Shown here: piece by piece, positions 8,724 through 17,879 of the stretch
Numbering within the stretch: the stretch's first letter is position 1
Layout: each line of letters opens with the position of its first letter
Assembly: GCA_965117035.1 (NCBI GenBank)
Contig: OZ220748.1
Location: 3,286,001 to 3,350,000 of the forward strand
Source of the DNA: CAZENU01 sp965117035
GTDB lineage: Bacteria; Chloroflexota; Dehalococcoidia; Lucifugimonadales; CAZENU01
Length of the DNA: 64,000 nt
Direction of reading: 5' to 3'
The notes under the pieces: model-generated
Databases searched by the model: none
What the model was told of the DNA's origin: nothing
The model's input: the letters and a program-made list of their open reading frames with translations, nothing else
Translations under genes and position numbers: made by a program

Positions 8724-9197
8724 ATGCCGCTTGAAATACCCGAGCGGGACCCCTGCCCTTTCTGTGAGAACCTGGCGGGCGCGGTCGATGGCGACCGCGG
8801 CAGGGTCAAGCGCTGCGCCTTCATCACACGGGAGGACCTCGCGGCCGCGTTCTTGAACCCATACCAGAGCAGGGAGGGCGCGACGCTCGTCGTCCCGACG
8901 CGCCACGCGCCGACCGTGCTCGACCTCACCGAGCCCGAGGCGGAGGCATTGGCGCGGCTGGTGCGGCGGATAGCCCGGGCCGTCCACGACGCGTTCGACG
9001 TGGCGGGCCTCAACATCTTCCAGAACAACGGCGCCGCCTCGGGGCAGACCATCCCGCACTACCACGTCCACGTCATGCCCAGGTACCCGGGGGAGGAGCC
9101 GGACGAGTTGTTCGGAAGGCGCGCCGTTCTGGTACCATTCGCGGAGCGAGTTCGGCTCGCGAGAACGATCTCAGACCACCTGCCGCCCGCTGGCTGA
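8724..9197 (+). CDS. HIT family hydrolase
   Basis: 157 residues. The histidine triad HYHVHVMPRYPG (about 112-123) is complete, and CPFCENL near the N-terminus suggests a Cys pair for zinc, as in many bacterial HIT proteins. HIT enzymes hydrolyse nucleotide-phosphoramidates or dinucleotides such as AMP-linked compounds. Its location between ahcY and metK makes an adenosine-nucleotide substrate reasonable. Confidence 0.9.
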   Translation: MPLEIPERDPCPFCENLAGAVDGDRGRVKRCAFITREDLAAAFLNPYQSREGATLVVPTRHAPTVLDLTEPEAEALARLVRRIARAVHDAFDVAGLNIFQNNGAASGQTIPHYHVHVMPRYPGEEPDELFGRRAVLVPFAERVRLARTISDHLPPAG

Positions 9198-9225
9198 CGG
9201 CCGACGGGCGGCGACGAGGAGCAGC

Positions 9226-10443
9226 ATGGCGTCCAGCTTCACGGATTCAGCAAGATACCTGTTCACGTCCGAGTCGGTGACCGAGGGTCACCCGGACAAG
9301 ATCTGCGACCAGGTCTCCGACGCTGTCCTCGACGCGCTCCTGGCGCAGGACCCCGCCGCGCGGGTCGCCTGCGAGGTCTGCACCACCACCGGCCTCGTCG
9401 TGGTGATGGGCGAGATCAGCGCCGACGGTGCCCACGTCGATATCCCCAGGCTCGTGCGAAGCACGATCCGCGACGCCGGATACGTCGACCCCGCACTCGG
9501 CTTCGACTACCAGTCGTGCGGCGTCAGCGTGTCACTCGACGAGCAGTCCCAGGACATCGCCCAGGGCGTCGACGTGTCGCTGGAGGTGCGCGATGAGACC
9601 GACGCCCACGGCGAAGACCTCGAGTCGGTCGGCGCCGGCGACCAGGGAATGATGGTCGGCTTCGCATGCGACGAGACGCCCGAGCTGATGCCGCTGCCGA
9701 TCGCCCTGGCGCACAGGATCACCCGGCGCATGGCCCAGGTCCGCAGGGAGAACGTCATCCCCTACCTGAGGCCGGACGGCAAGGCGCAGGTCACCGTCGA
9801 GTACGCCTACGGCAGGCCGAAGCGCGTCCACACCGTCGTCATGAGCAGCCAGCACGACCCCGACGTCGACCAGGCGGACATACGCCGCGACCTGATCGAG
9901 CACGTGTCGCACGCGATCATCCCCGAAGACCTGAGAGACGACGAGACGATCTACCACGTCAACCCGACGGGCCGGTTCGTCACCGGCGGCCCGGTCGGCG
10001 ACACGGGGCTGACCGGGCGCAAGATACTGGTCGACACCTACGGCGGCGTCGCCCGGCACGGCGGAGGCGCCTTCTCCGGCAAGGACCCGACCAAGGTCGA
10101 CCGGTCGGCCGCGTACGCCGCGAGATGGGTGGCCAAGAACGCGGTCGCGGCCGGTCTCGCCGACCGCCTGGAGCTCCAGGTCTCCTACGCCATCGGAGTC
10201 GCGCAGCCGATCTCCATCTCGGTCGAGACCTTCGGCACCAACAGGGTCCCCGACGACAAGATTGTCGAGCTGATAGACCGTCACTTCGACCTCAGGCCGG
10301 GGATCATCATCCGCGACCTCGACCTGCGCAGGCCGATCTACAAGCAGACCGCCGCCTACGGCCACTTCGGGCGCGACGACCTCGACCTGCCCTGGGAGCG
10401 GACGGACAAGGCCGACGACCTGAAGCGCGACGCCTCCGTCTAG
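9226..10443 (+). CDS. metK: S-adenosylmethionine synthetase
   Basis: 405 residues with the full MAT pattern: TEGHPDKICDQVSDAVLD at the N-terminus, GAGDQGMMVGFACDETPELMP in the middle and the Gly-rich GGGAFSGKDPTKVDRSAAY that binds the phosphates. It makes SAM from methionine and ATP. GAGGAGCAGC lies just before the ATG. Together with ahcY, mtnA and MTA phosphorylase it closes the SAM cycle and salvage route within 6.5 kb. Confidence 0.97.
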   Translation: MASSFTDSARYLFTSESVTEGHPDKICDQVSDAVLDALLAQDPAARVACEVCTTTGLVVVMGEISADGAHVDIPRLVRSTIRDAGYVDPALGFDYQSCGVSVSLDEQSQDIAQGVDVSLEVRDETDAHGEDLESVGAGDQGMMVGFACDETPELMPLPIALAHRITRRMAQVRRENVIPYLRPDGKAQVTVEYAYGRPKRVHTVVMSSQHDPDVDQADIRRDLIEHVSHAIIPEDLRDDETIYHVNPTGRFVTGGPVGDTGLTGRKILVDTYGGVARHGGGAFSGKDPTKVDRSAAYAARWVAKNAVAAGLADRLELQVSYAIGVAQPISISVETFGTNRVPDDKIVELIDRHFDLRPGIIIRDLDLRRPIYKQTAAYGHFGRDDLDLPWERTDKADDLKRDASV

Positions 10444-10476
10444 GGACCGCTGACGGGGCCGATCCGGCTGGCACGC

Positions 10477-11898
10477 ATGGCGATCAAGTTCGGCACCGAC
10501 GGCTGGCGCGGCATCATCGCCGAGGACTTCACCTTCGAGAACGTGCGCTTGTGCGCGCGCGGCGCCGTCGATCTGCTGAAGTCCCGGGGACTCGCCGACC
10601 GCGGACTGGTCGTCGGCTACGACACCCGGTTCGCATCCGACCGGTTCGCGGCCGCGGTCGCCGAGGTCGCGGCCGCCAGCGGCGTCCGCACGCTGCTGTG
10701 CGACCGCCCGAGCCCCACGCCCGCGGTCAGCTTCGCGGTCGTCTCAAGCGGCGCGGGCGGCGGTGTGGTCATCACCGCCAGCCACAACGCCGCCGATTGG
10801 AACGGCTTCAAGTTCAAGCCCGACTACGGCGGCAGCGCCTCCACTGAGGTCGTGGCGGACCTGGAGCGCCACATCGCGGAGGCGGGGTCGGCGGGCGCAC
10901 CTCACCTAATCCCCCTCGCGGACGCGGTCGAAAGCGGCGCCGTCGATCTCTTCGACCCGGAGCCCGCCTACCTGGCGCGACTCGCGGAGATGGTCGACAT
11001 CCAGGCGATCCGGCGGTCCGGGCTCGCGGTCGTGACCGACGCCATGCACGGCGCGGGCGCCGGCTACCTGCCCCGCCTGCTCGAAGGCGGCTCCGCCTCG
11101 GCGACCGAGATTCGCGGCGAGCGCAACCCGGCCTTCCCCGGCATGGCGCAGCCCGAGCCGATCGCGCACAACCTCGCGCCGCTCGTCGCCGCGGTCCGCG
11201 ACGCCGGCGCCGACGTGGGTCTCGCCACCGACGGCGACGGCGACCGACTCGGCGTCGTCGACGAGCAGGGCCGCTTCGTCACGACGCTGCAGACGTTCGC
11301 GCTGCTCTGCCTCCACCAGCTCGAGGTCATGGGCAACCGGGGGGCGCTGGTGCGCTCCATCACCACGACCGGCATGGTCGACCGGCTCGGCGACCTCTAC
11401 GGCGTCCCCGTGTTCGACACGCCCGTCGGCTTCAAGCACCTCGGCCCGGTCATGATGCGCGAGGACGCCCTGATCGCGGGCGAGGAGAGCGGCGGATTCG
11501 CGTTCAGGGGCCACGTCCCGGAGCGTGACGGCATCCTCAGCGGGCTCATGATCCTGGAGATGGTGGTCAAGACGGGCAGGTCGGTCTCCGAGCTGCTGGA
11601 CGACCTCTACGGGAAAGTCGGCCCGCACCACTACGACCGCATCGACCTGCCCTTCGACCCGGCACGACGCGCCGCGGTCGAGGAGCGCATCGGAGCCAAG
11701 CCGCCCGCTGCCCTGGGCGGACACAAGGTGGCGCGGGTCGACGTGCGCGACGGCGTCCGCTTCGTGCTCGATGACGGCGGATGGGCGCTCATCCGCTTCT
11801 CCGGCACCGAGCCCCTGCTGCGCCTCTACGCCGAGGCCAGGTCCCCCGAGGACGTGCGCGCGCTCCTGTCGGCCGCCCGAGACCTCGTCGACGCGTAG
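10477..11898 (+). CDS. Phosphoglucomutase/phosphomannomutase family protein
   Basis: 473 residues of the alpha-D-phosphohexomutase family. It has the active Ser loop TASHNAADWNGFKFK (Ser near residue 105), the Mg loop ATDGDGDRLG, the sugar loop EESGGFAFRGHVPERDG and the phosphate-binding FSGTEPLLRLYAEA. It interconverts hexose 1- and 6-phosphates for polysaccharide or cell-envelope synthesis. The length and GFKHLGPVMM segment suit the bacterial PGM/PMM branch; glucose, mannose and glucosamine phosphate cannot be separated here. Confidence 0.92.
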   Translation: MAIKFGTDGWRGIIAEDFTFENVRLCARGAVDLLKSRGLADRGLVVGYDTRFASDRFAAAVAEVAAASGVRTLLCDRPSPTPAVSFAVVSSGAGGGVVITASHNAADWNGFKFKPDYGGSASTEVVADLERHIAEAGSAGAPHLIPLADAVESGAVDLFDPEPAYLARLAEMVDIQAIRRSGLAVVTDAMHGAGAGYLPRLLEGGSASATEIRGERNPAFPGMAQPEPIAHNLAPLVAAVRDAGADVGLATDGDGDRLGVVDEQGRFVTTLQTFALLCLHQLEVMGNRGALVRSITTTGMVDRLGDLYGVPVFDTPVGFKHLGPVMMREDALIAGEESGGFAFRGHVPERDGILSGLMILEMVVKTGRSVSELLDDLYGKVGPHHYDRIDLPFDPARRAAVEERIGAKPPAALGGHKVARVDVRDGVRFVLDDGGWALIRFSGTEPLLRLYAEARSPEDVRALLSAARDLVDA

Positions 11899-11928
11899 GC
11901 GCAGACGCGGGCATCTCCCCCGCCCTCT

Positions 11929-11961
11929 AGCTCCCTCCCGCCAGGTGCCAGGGGAGGGAGG
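11929..11961. repeat. Palindromic repeat (ctccctccc/ggggagggag)
   Basis: An imperfect hairpin in the gap between the phosphohexomutase and polA genes. It resembles the other C/T-rich REP-like hairpins in this window and could also end transcription of the upstream gene, although no U-tract follows. Confidence 0.45.
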
Positions 11962-11999
11962 ACAAGAAGCCCCGGATGCGCCCTCCGTGCGGCTGCGGG

Positions 12000-12005
12000 T
12001 ATAAT
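12000..12005 (+). promoter_or_regulatory. -10 box (TATAAT) for polA
   Basis: A perfect TATAAT occurs 36 bases before the polA ATG in GC-rich DNA. A -35 match at 16-18 bases is not evident, so the promoter may be activator-dependent or use a weak -35. Confidence 0.5.
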
Positions 12006-12040
12006 CGCCCCATCCTCGGAGCGCAACCCCCTGACCGCCT

Positions 12041-14821
12041 ATGTCCACGATGCCGCTGATGGGACAGGAGCCGCTGCTCATCCTGATGGATGGCCACGCG
12101 ATGGTGCACCGCGCCTGGCACGCCATCCGGACGCCCCTTAACGTCAGCCGCACCGGCGAGGATGTCCACGGCGTCTACGGCTTCCTCAACACCTTCCTGC
12201 GCGAGATAGGCGACCGCCGGCCGACCCACTGCGCCATCGCCTTCGACATGTCGGGTCCCACCTTCCGGCACCAGGAGTACGACGAGTACAAGGCGCAGCG
12301 TCCGCCGTCGCCTCCCGAGCTCAGGGCGCAGTTCCCCCACGTTCGCAGGATCATGGAGGTCTTCGGCGTCCCGATCTTCGAGCAGCAGGGCTACGAGGCC
12401 GACGACGTGATCGGCACGCTCTGCCGGCTCGCCGAGGAGAGCGGCCTCGACACCGTAGTACTCACAGGCGACACCGACGAGTTGCAGCTCGTGTCGCCGA
12501 GGGTGCGCGTGCTGCTGAGCTACGGCGCCGGCGGCCGGACGCTGTACGACGAGGCCGCGGTGCGCGAGCGCTATGGCGGCCTCGGCCCGGAGGCGATAGC
12601 CGACCTGAAGGCGCTCACGGGAGACACCTCCGACAACATCCCCGGCGTGCCCGGAGTCGGGAACAAGACCGCCATACGCCTGCTGACCGAGTACGGCTCT
12701 GTCGAGGGCATCTACGACCACGTCGACGAGATCGCCGCCAACCGGGTACGCGAGAACCTGCGAGACAACAGGGAGCAGGCCCTGCGCGGCAAGTTCCTGA
12801 CCACCATCGCCAGGGACGTCCCCGTCGAGCTCGACCTCGACGCGGCGAAGTTCTGGGAGTACGACCGGGCGAAGGTCGTCGAGGTCGTCTCGGAGCTCGA
12901 GTTCTTCTCCATCGTCAGCCGCGTGCCCGATCCAAAGGTGCCCGACGGCCCCGTGCAGGCGCAGATGGAGCTCGGCGGCGTCGCCCGCGAGACCGCGTAC
13001 ACCGTCGTCGACACGCCGGAGGCCCTGGACGACCTCGCCGCGGCGCTCGACTCTCCCGAGGGCTTCGGGTTCGCCGCGCTCGCAGACGGCGACAACCCGA
13101 CCACCGCCACCCTGGTGGGCCTCGCGTTCTCGAACGCGCCCGACGCCGGCTGGTACGTCCCGTTCGGCCACGAGGAGGGGACCCAGCTGGCGGCGGAAAA
13201 AGTGCTGGCGGCGCTGCGGCCCGTCCTGGAGAGCGAGGCCGTCCCGAAGGCAGCCCACAACGCCAACTACTCGATGACGCTGCTGGCGCGCAGTGGCATC
13301 CACGTCAGGGGGCTGGCCTTCGACGCCGCCCTGACCGCCCACCTCGCCGGCCGCAAGGCCATCAACCTCAACGCGCTCGCACTCGACTGCCTCCAAGTCG
13401 AGCTGCAGCCGCTGACCAACCTGCTCGGCACGGGCAGGAAGCGCAAGACCGTCGACCAGGTGTCGCCCGCCGAGGTCTCCGACTACGCCGCGGCCGATGC
13501 CGACGTAGCCCGTCAGCTCAATCCCATCCTCGAGGACGAGCTGCGGGACAAGGCCAGCGACGAGGTCTTCCGGGACGTCGAGCTGCCGCTGGCGTCCGTC
13601 TTGGTCCGCATGCAGCTCGACGGCGTCGCGCTCGACGTGCCGCTGCTCGAGCGCATGTCGGCCGAGCTGGGCGAGCAGGTCGCCGCCATCGAGGCGGGGA
13701 TGTTCGACGTCGTCGGCCACGAGTTCAACATCAACTCGTCGCAGCAGCTCGGAGACGTGCTCTTCAACGAGCTGCGCCTGCCCCCGACCCGCCGCACCCA
13801 GAAGGGCTTTTCGACCGACGCCTCCGCCCTGGAAGGGCTCAAGAGCCAACTCGACCAGGGGGCGGTGGAGGACGTCGATCCCAAGTCACGCGAGGTGCTC
13901 GACCGGGTACTGGACTACCGGCAGATCACGAAGATCAAGTCGACCTACGTGGACGCGCTGCCACAGCTCGTCAACCCCGGCACGGGCCGCATCCACACGA
14001 CGTACAACCAGACCGGCTCGGCGACGGGCCGCGTGTCGAGCGACCACCCCAACGTGCAGAACATCCCGGTGCGCACCGAGCTTGGCCGTCGCGTGCGGCA
14101 GGCCTTCGTCGTCGGCGACCCGGACGGTTGGACGCTGCTGGCCGCCGACTACTCCCAGATCGAGCTGCGCATCCTCGCCCACCTGTCCGAGGACCCCGGC
14201 CTGCTGGAGGCGTTCCGCGCCCGTGAGGACATCCACGCGGCCACCGCCGCCTCGGTGTACGACCTGCCGATAGACGCCGTAACGGACGAGATGCGCCGCA
14301 TCGCCAAGATCATGAACTTCGGCGTCGTCTACGGCCTCAGCCCCTTCGGCATCAGCCAGCAGACGGGCCTCAGCGCCGACGAAGGCAGGGTGTTCATCGA
14401 CGCCTACTTCGGCAAGTACCCCGGCATCCAGGAGTACATCCACGAGACGAAGGCGAAAGTCCAGATGGAGGGCTACGTCGAGACCGTCCTGGGCCGCCGC
14501 AGGTACATCCCGGAGGCCCGTGCCAGCAACTTCAGGGTCCGGTCGTCCGGCGAGCGCATGGCCATCAACATGCCGATCCAGGGCACCGCCGCCGACGCCA
14601 TCAAGACGGCCATGGTCCGCCTGCAGCATCGCATCGACGAGCTCGGCCTGCGGACCATGATGATCGTGCAGGTGCACGACGAGCTGATCTTCGAGGTCCC
14701 CAACGACGAGATAGAGCAGGTCAAGGACCTGGTGCTGGATACGATGCCCGGCGTGCTCGACCTGCTCGTGCCGCTGGACGTCGAGATCAAGACGGGCGCA
14801 AGCTGGGGCGACCTGGAGTAG
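12041..14821 (+). CDS. polA: DNA polymerase I, proofreading site degenerate
   Basis: 926 residues with three parts. An N-terminal 5'-3' exonuclease (about 1-300) has YEADDVIGTL, TGDTDELQL and DTSDNIPGVPGVG. A 3'-5' exonuclease-like middle (about 330-520) follows, and then the polymerase with motif A DYSQIELRILAHL, the O-helix MRRIAKIMNFGVVYG and motif C VHDEL (about 877). In the middle domain the ExoI acids are missing (FAALAD where FDTET is expected) and the ExoII Asp is replaced (HNANYS). Only YAAAD of ExoIII remains, so proofreading is probably absent as in Taq-type enzymes. It fills gaps and removes RNA primers. Confidence 0.95.
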   Translation: MSTMPLMGQEPLLILMDGHAMVHRAWHAIRTPLNVSRTGEDVHGVYGFLNTFLREIGDRRPTHCAIAFDMSGPTFRHQEYDEYKAQRPPSPPELRAQFPHVRRIMEVFGVPIFEQQGYEADDVIGTLCRLAEESGLDTVVLTGDTDELQLVSPRVRVLLSYGAGGRTLYDEAAVRERYGGLGPEAIADLKALTGDTSDNIPGVPGVGNKTAIRLLTEYGSVEGIYDHVDEIAANRVRENLRDNREQALRGKFLTTIARDVPVELDLDAAKFWEYDRAKVVEVVSELEFFSIVSRVPDPKVPDGPVQAQMELGGVARETAYTVVDTPEALDDLAAALDSPEGFGFAALADGDNPTTATLVGLAFSNAPDAGWYVPFGHEEGTQLAAEKVLAALRPVLESEAVPKAAHNANYSMTLLARSGIHVRGLAFDAALTAHLAGRKAINLNALALDCLQVELQPLTNLLGTGRKRKTVDQVSPAEVSDYAAADADVARQLNPILEDELRDKASDEVFRDVELPLASVLVRMQLDGVALDVPLLERMSAELGEQVAAIEAGMFDVVGHEFNINSSQQLGDVLFNELRLPPTRRTQKGFSTDASALEGLKSQLDQGAVEDVDPKSREVLDRVLDYRQITKIKSTYVDALPQLVNPGTGRIHTTYNQTGSATGRVSSDHPNVQNIPVRTELGRRVRQAFVVGDPDGWTLLAADYSQIELRILAHLSEDPGLLEAFRAREDIHAATAASVYDLPIDAVTDEMRRIAKIMNFGVVYGLSPFGISQQTGLSADEGRVFIDAYFGKYPGIQEYIHETKAKVQMEGYVETVLGRRRYIPEARASNFRVRSSGERMAINMPIQGTAADAIKTAMVRLQHRIDELGLRTMMIVQVHDELIFEVPNDEIEQVKDLVLDTMPGVLDLLVPLDVEIKTGASWGDLE

Positions 14822-14872
14822 CGCGACCGCCGCCTCGTTATCGACCTGATCTCCCCGGAGGGTGCAGCCGGC

Positions 14873-15556
14873 ATGACGCGTCGATCGGTCGAGCACGCTA
14901 ACGAGCACATCTACGCCGAATGGCACCGCCCGCTGCTCGAAGAGCTATTCGGCCACGAGTTGGACCTGCACCATGACCTCTACGAGCTGACCCACAGTCA
15001 TCGCGTCGAGCACAACGGCGGCAGGGACGAGGGGCCGTGCATTGCGTGGCCCAGCCCGCCGTACCGCGCGCCGATCTGGAAGATTGTCGCCGACGCCGTC
15101 GGCGCGACAAGATTCCTGGAGGTCGGCACAGGTCTTGGATACACCGCGGCCCTCATGGCGGACGCGGGACGGGGGCGCTGTCGGGTCGACACCATCGAGA
15201 ACGACCCCCTGCACGCCGAGATCGCCGAGGCCGAGCTTCGTGAACGCGGACTTGGACGCAGCGTTCAAGTCCTGCTGGGAGACGCCGCGGAAGTGGTGGC
15301 AGACCTCACCGGACCGTACGACGTCGTCTTCCTGGACGGCGACGTGGACGTCCACGAACACGTCGACCGGTTGCTGCGGCCGGGAGGGGCCCGACCCGAA
15401 ATCAAGCGCCTGCTACAAGAACCTCTGCTCTCAATCCTCGGCGAGCTGCGGGCGTCCCTGGATCGCGGTGAGCCGGAAGCCGCGGCAATGGCCCGGGCAC
15501 GGGAGTTGTATCGCGACGCCGTGATCGCCGCTCTCGAGGAATCGTCCCGGTCGTAG
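14873..15556 (+). CDS. SAM-dependent O-methyltransferase-like protein
   Basis: 227 residues. The Rossmann methyltransferase motif I VGTGLGYTAALMADAG, an acidic ribose-binding ENDPLHAEIAEAEL and the post-motif YDVVFLDGDVDVHEHVDRLLRPGG fit the O-methyltransferase/PCMT-like fold. After the fold there is an unusual charged helical tail with many Glu and Ala. GGAGGGTG precedes the ATG by about 8 bases. The substrate is unknown. Confidence 0.75.
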   Translation: MTRRSVEHANEHIYAEWHRPLLEELFGHELDLHHDLYELTHSHRVEHNGGRDEGPCIAWPSPPYRAPIWKIVADAVGATRFLEVGTGLGYTAALMADAGRGRCRVDTIENDPLHAEIAEAELRERGLGRSVQVLLGDAAEVVADLTGPYDVVFLDGDVDVHEHVDRLLRPGGARPEIKRLLQEPLLSILGELRASLDRGEPEAAAMARARELYRDAVIAALEESSRS

Positions 15557-15632
15557 CGGCGCACAGGACATCCCGGATGCGTCCCGGAGGATCAAGTACC
15601 GCGATGTGGGGCGGGAACCCAGAGGTCGCGCG

Positions 15633-16316
15633 TCATGCCCCCGCGGAGTTCGGCTCGCTCGTGTCCCAACCCTCCACCACCCAGTAGCCGACCCGGGGCA
15701 CCTCCACCACCGTCGCCAGCCCCTGGGCACGCTTGAGCCGCTGGATGTTGTACAGGTGGGTGGTCTCCTCGAAGTATATGTGCCTCATGGTCGCTTCGAG
15801 CGTCCACAACGAGCCGCCCTCCGTCCGGGTGACGCCCGACTTGTGGGCCTTCATCGTGAGCCGCGACTCGGGAGAGGCCGCCTCCTCGCGGAGGAGGGTG
15901 CGGCTCCGCAGGAAGCCGACGGAGCGCGCGGCCAGGACCCGCTGGGCCAGGTCGATGCCCCCCTCCAGCCTCGTCATGATCTCTTCGATCTCGAGGTAGC
16001 GCTCGCTATCCAGGCGCCGGTCGGCCGCGTCCGCGATCACGGTCGGGTCTTCGACGCCGTGCTCCCGGTGGGGGAATAACGTCTCTCCCCACCGGACGGC
16101 CAGCCACCGGTAGATGAGGGCCCCCATGTGGCTGAGCTGGACGCGGATGCTCCACCTGCTCCACTCCCACCGGTCCGACACGAAGTCGAGCTGCGTATCC
16201 GTCAACCCCTCCACCTCGGGCGCGACCAGATCGTAGAGCGTGGCAAACTCCGGGAAGAGCTCGGCGCCTGGGGCGTCATCGGGCGTACGCGTCATGCCTG
16301 TTCGCCTCCGTATCAA
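15633..16316 (-). CDS. DinB/YfiT-like four-helix protein, putative metalloenzyme
   Basis: 227 residues, possibly 220 if translation begins at the internal ATG at 16295. Helical throughout. LSHMGALIYRWL gives one candidate metal His, and RHIYFEETTHLYNIQRLKR gives a His-x-x-x-x-x-x-His/HLYN pair in the last helix, the layout of the DinB superfamily. Members include bacillithiol- or mycothiol-dependent transferases and many of unknown function. It stands alone on the minus strand, convergent with the methyltransferase. Confidence 0.6.
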   Translation of the reverse strand: MIRRRTGMTRTPDDAPGAELFPEFATLYDLVAPEVEGLTDTQLDFVSDRWEWSRWSIRVQLSHMGALIYRWLAVRWGETLFPHREHGVEDPTVIADAADRRLDSERYLEIEEIMTRLEGGIDLAQRVLAARSVGFLRSRTLLREEAASPESRLTMKAHKSGVTRTEGGSLWTLEATMRHIYFEETTHLYNIQRLKRAQGLATVVEVPRVGYWVVEGWDTSEPNSAGA

Positions 16317-16513
16317 ATTGCGGCCCGCGGCTCAGTCCGACCCGCCGCCGTACCGCCATTCGACTGTCGGGGCGGGCCGCAGCCCCTTGCACTCCCGGCG
16401 CAAGAGCATCGTATGCCGCGGCGTGGTCGCAGCGCTGGAGGACTCGCCCCATCTTTGGCGCCCCGAGCGGATGCTTGGGATGCGACCGGACGCTCTCATC
16501 CGAAGCTGCGGGG

Positions 16514-17668
16514 TCAGGCTTGCCCCAACTCGATGGGCCTTTCTATCTCGTCAAGCAGGCGCTGGGCGACGTACAGGTGAGGCCAGGTATCCTCCACCCG
16601 TGTCACGATGCCGGCGTCGATCAACCTGTCGAGCACGCGTCGCGCGCCAGGATCGGACATCCCTAGCAACTCGGATACTCGTGGAGCGGTCGTCACAGGA
16701 TGCGCGAGCAGGTCTTCGAGCAGGCGAAGTCCGCTGGCGGGCTCCCTGCGGCTGTGCAGGATCTCCCTCCACTCGTCCTGGAGCGCCCGAACCCGCCGCA
16801 TTCGCTCCAGCGCGTCCGCTGCTTCGCTCGATACGCCATCCAGGAAGTACCGTAGCCAAGGCTCCCAGTCCCCCGTGACGCTCACGGAGAGCAGTTCGTC
16901 GTAGTATCGCTGCCGGTCGCGTTCGAAGTATCCGCTCATGTACAGCAGCGGTATCGGGAGCACGCCAGCGGCGCACAGGAAGAGGGTGATGAGCAGCCTG
17001 CCTATGCGGCCATTGCCGTCGGAGTAGGGATGGATGGTCTCTATCTGGTAGTGCATCAGCGCGCATCGGACGAGCGGCGGCATTTCGCCGGGCTCGTTTA
17101 CGAACGTCTCCCAGTCGAACAGGAGGTCGCGAAGCAGATCTGGGGGCGGGGGAACGAATCGAGCGTCGCGGATGGAAGACCCGGGCCTTCCAATCCAAAC
17201 CTGCCCGTTCCTGAGCTGACCCGGCAGCTTGTTCTCCCCGCGGACTCCTCTCATCAGCCGCTCGTGTATCTCGTTGATCAGTCTGAACGAGATCGGAATC
17301 TCGTCAAGCCTGTCGATGCCGTACCTGAGGGCGCGCACGTAGTTCACGACCTCCGCGGCATCGCCGCCCGGCCGGGTTTCGACGCTGGCCTCGTAGGCGA
17401 ACACCTCCGAGAGCGACGCCTGCGTACCCTCTATACGTGAGGACAGGACCGCCTCGCGCCGGAGGAACGGCTGAATCAGCAGATGGGGGTTGGGGCTGGT
17501 CTCACCTACGCCTACCAGGGTACCGACAGCGCGGGATGCCTTGTCCAGCAACGAGACCAAGGTCGTGCTCATGGACAACGTCGTGGGCAGCGGGTCTGGA
17601 ACGAACGCGCTTTGCCCTTCGATGGTCGGCACAAGCCGGCCACACGGACTGCCACTCAAGCTCTGCAC
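16514..17668 (-). CDS. Fic family AMPylase with inhibitory motif and winged helix
   Basis: 384 residues. The catalytic Fic motif HPYSDGNGRIGR is complete at 213-224, and an N-terminal inhibitory motif SSRIEG lies at 76-81, whose Glu blocks ATP in class II Fic proteins. A C-terminal winged-helix region (about 320-375, VSELLGMSDPGARRVLDRLIDAGIV) suggests DNA binding. Such proteins AMPylate or otherwise nucleotidylate targets. The GTG start lies within the first unit of a triple 71-bp repeat; the conserved N-terminus (AFVPDPLP) argues for a start close to this. Confidence 0.88.
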   Translation of the reverse strand: MQSLSGSPCGRLVPTIEGQSAFVPDPLPTTLSMSTTLVSLLDKASRAVGTLVGVGETSPNPHLLIQPFLRREAVLSSRIEGTQASLSEVFAYEASVETRPGGDAAEVVNYVRALRYGIDRLDEIPISFRLINEIHERLMRGVRGENKLPGQLRNGQVWIGRPGSSIRDARFVPPPPDLLRDLLFDWETFVNEPGEMPPLVRCALMHYQIETIHPYSDGNGRIGRLLITLFLCAAGVLPIPLLYMSGYFERDRQRYYDELLSVSVTGDWEPWLRYFLDGVSSEAADALERMRRVRALQDEWREILHSRREPASGLRLLEDLLAHPVTTAPRVSELLGMSDPGARRVLDRLIDAGIVTRVEDTWPHLYVAQRLLDEIERPIELGQA

Positions 17669-17873
17669 GGGAATGCCAACTCCAGTTTGAAGTGCGAACG
17701 CATTCTAAACTAAAGGGGCACAAGAGTACAACTCTGCACGGGAATCCTAACTCCAGTTTGAAGTGCGAGCCAATTCTAAACCAAAGGGCCTCAAAAGTAC
17801 AACTCGGCGCGTGAATGCCAACTGCGGTTTGGAATTCCAGGCAATTCCAAACGAAAGGGCCGAAGAAGTACGA
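17661..17873. repeat. Three tandem 71-bp repeats with internal inverted repeat
   Basis: Units run 17661-17731, 17732-17802 and 17803-17873, exactly 71 bases each. The first two are close copies and the third is more diverged. Each has a stem of the type TTTGGAATT/AATTCCAAA around a six- to eight-base loop; the third copy has it perfect at about 17828-17851. The block is AT-richer than its surroundings and separates the Fic start from the 3' end of the NHL gene. Confidence 0.85.
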
Positions 17874-17879
17874 CTCTAC

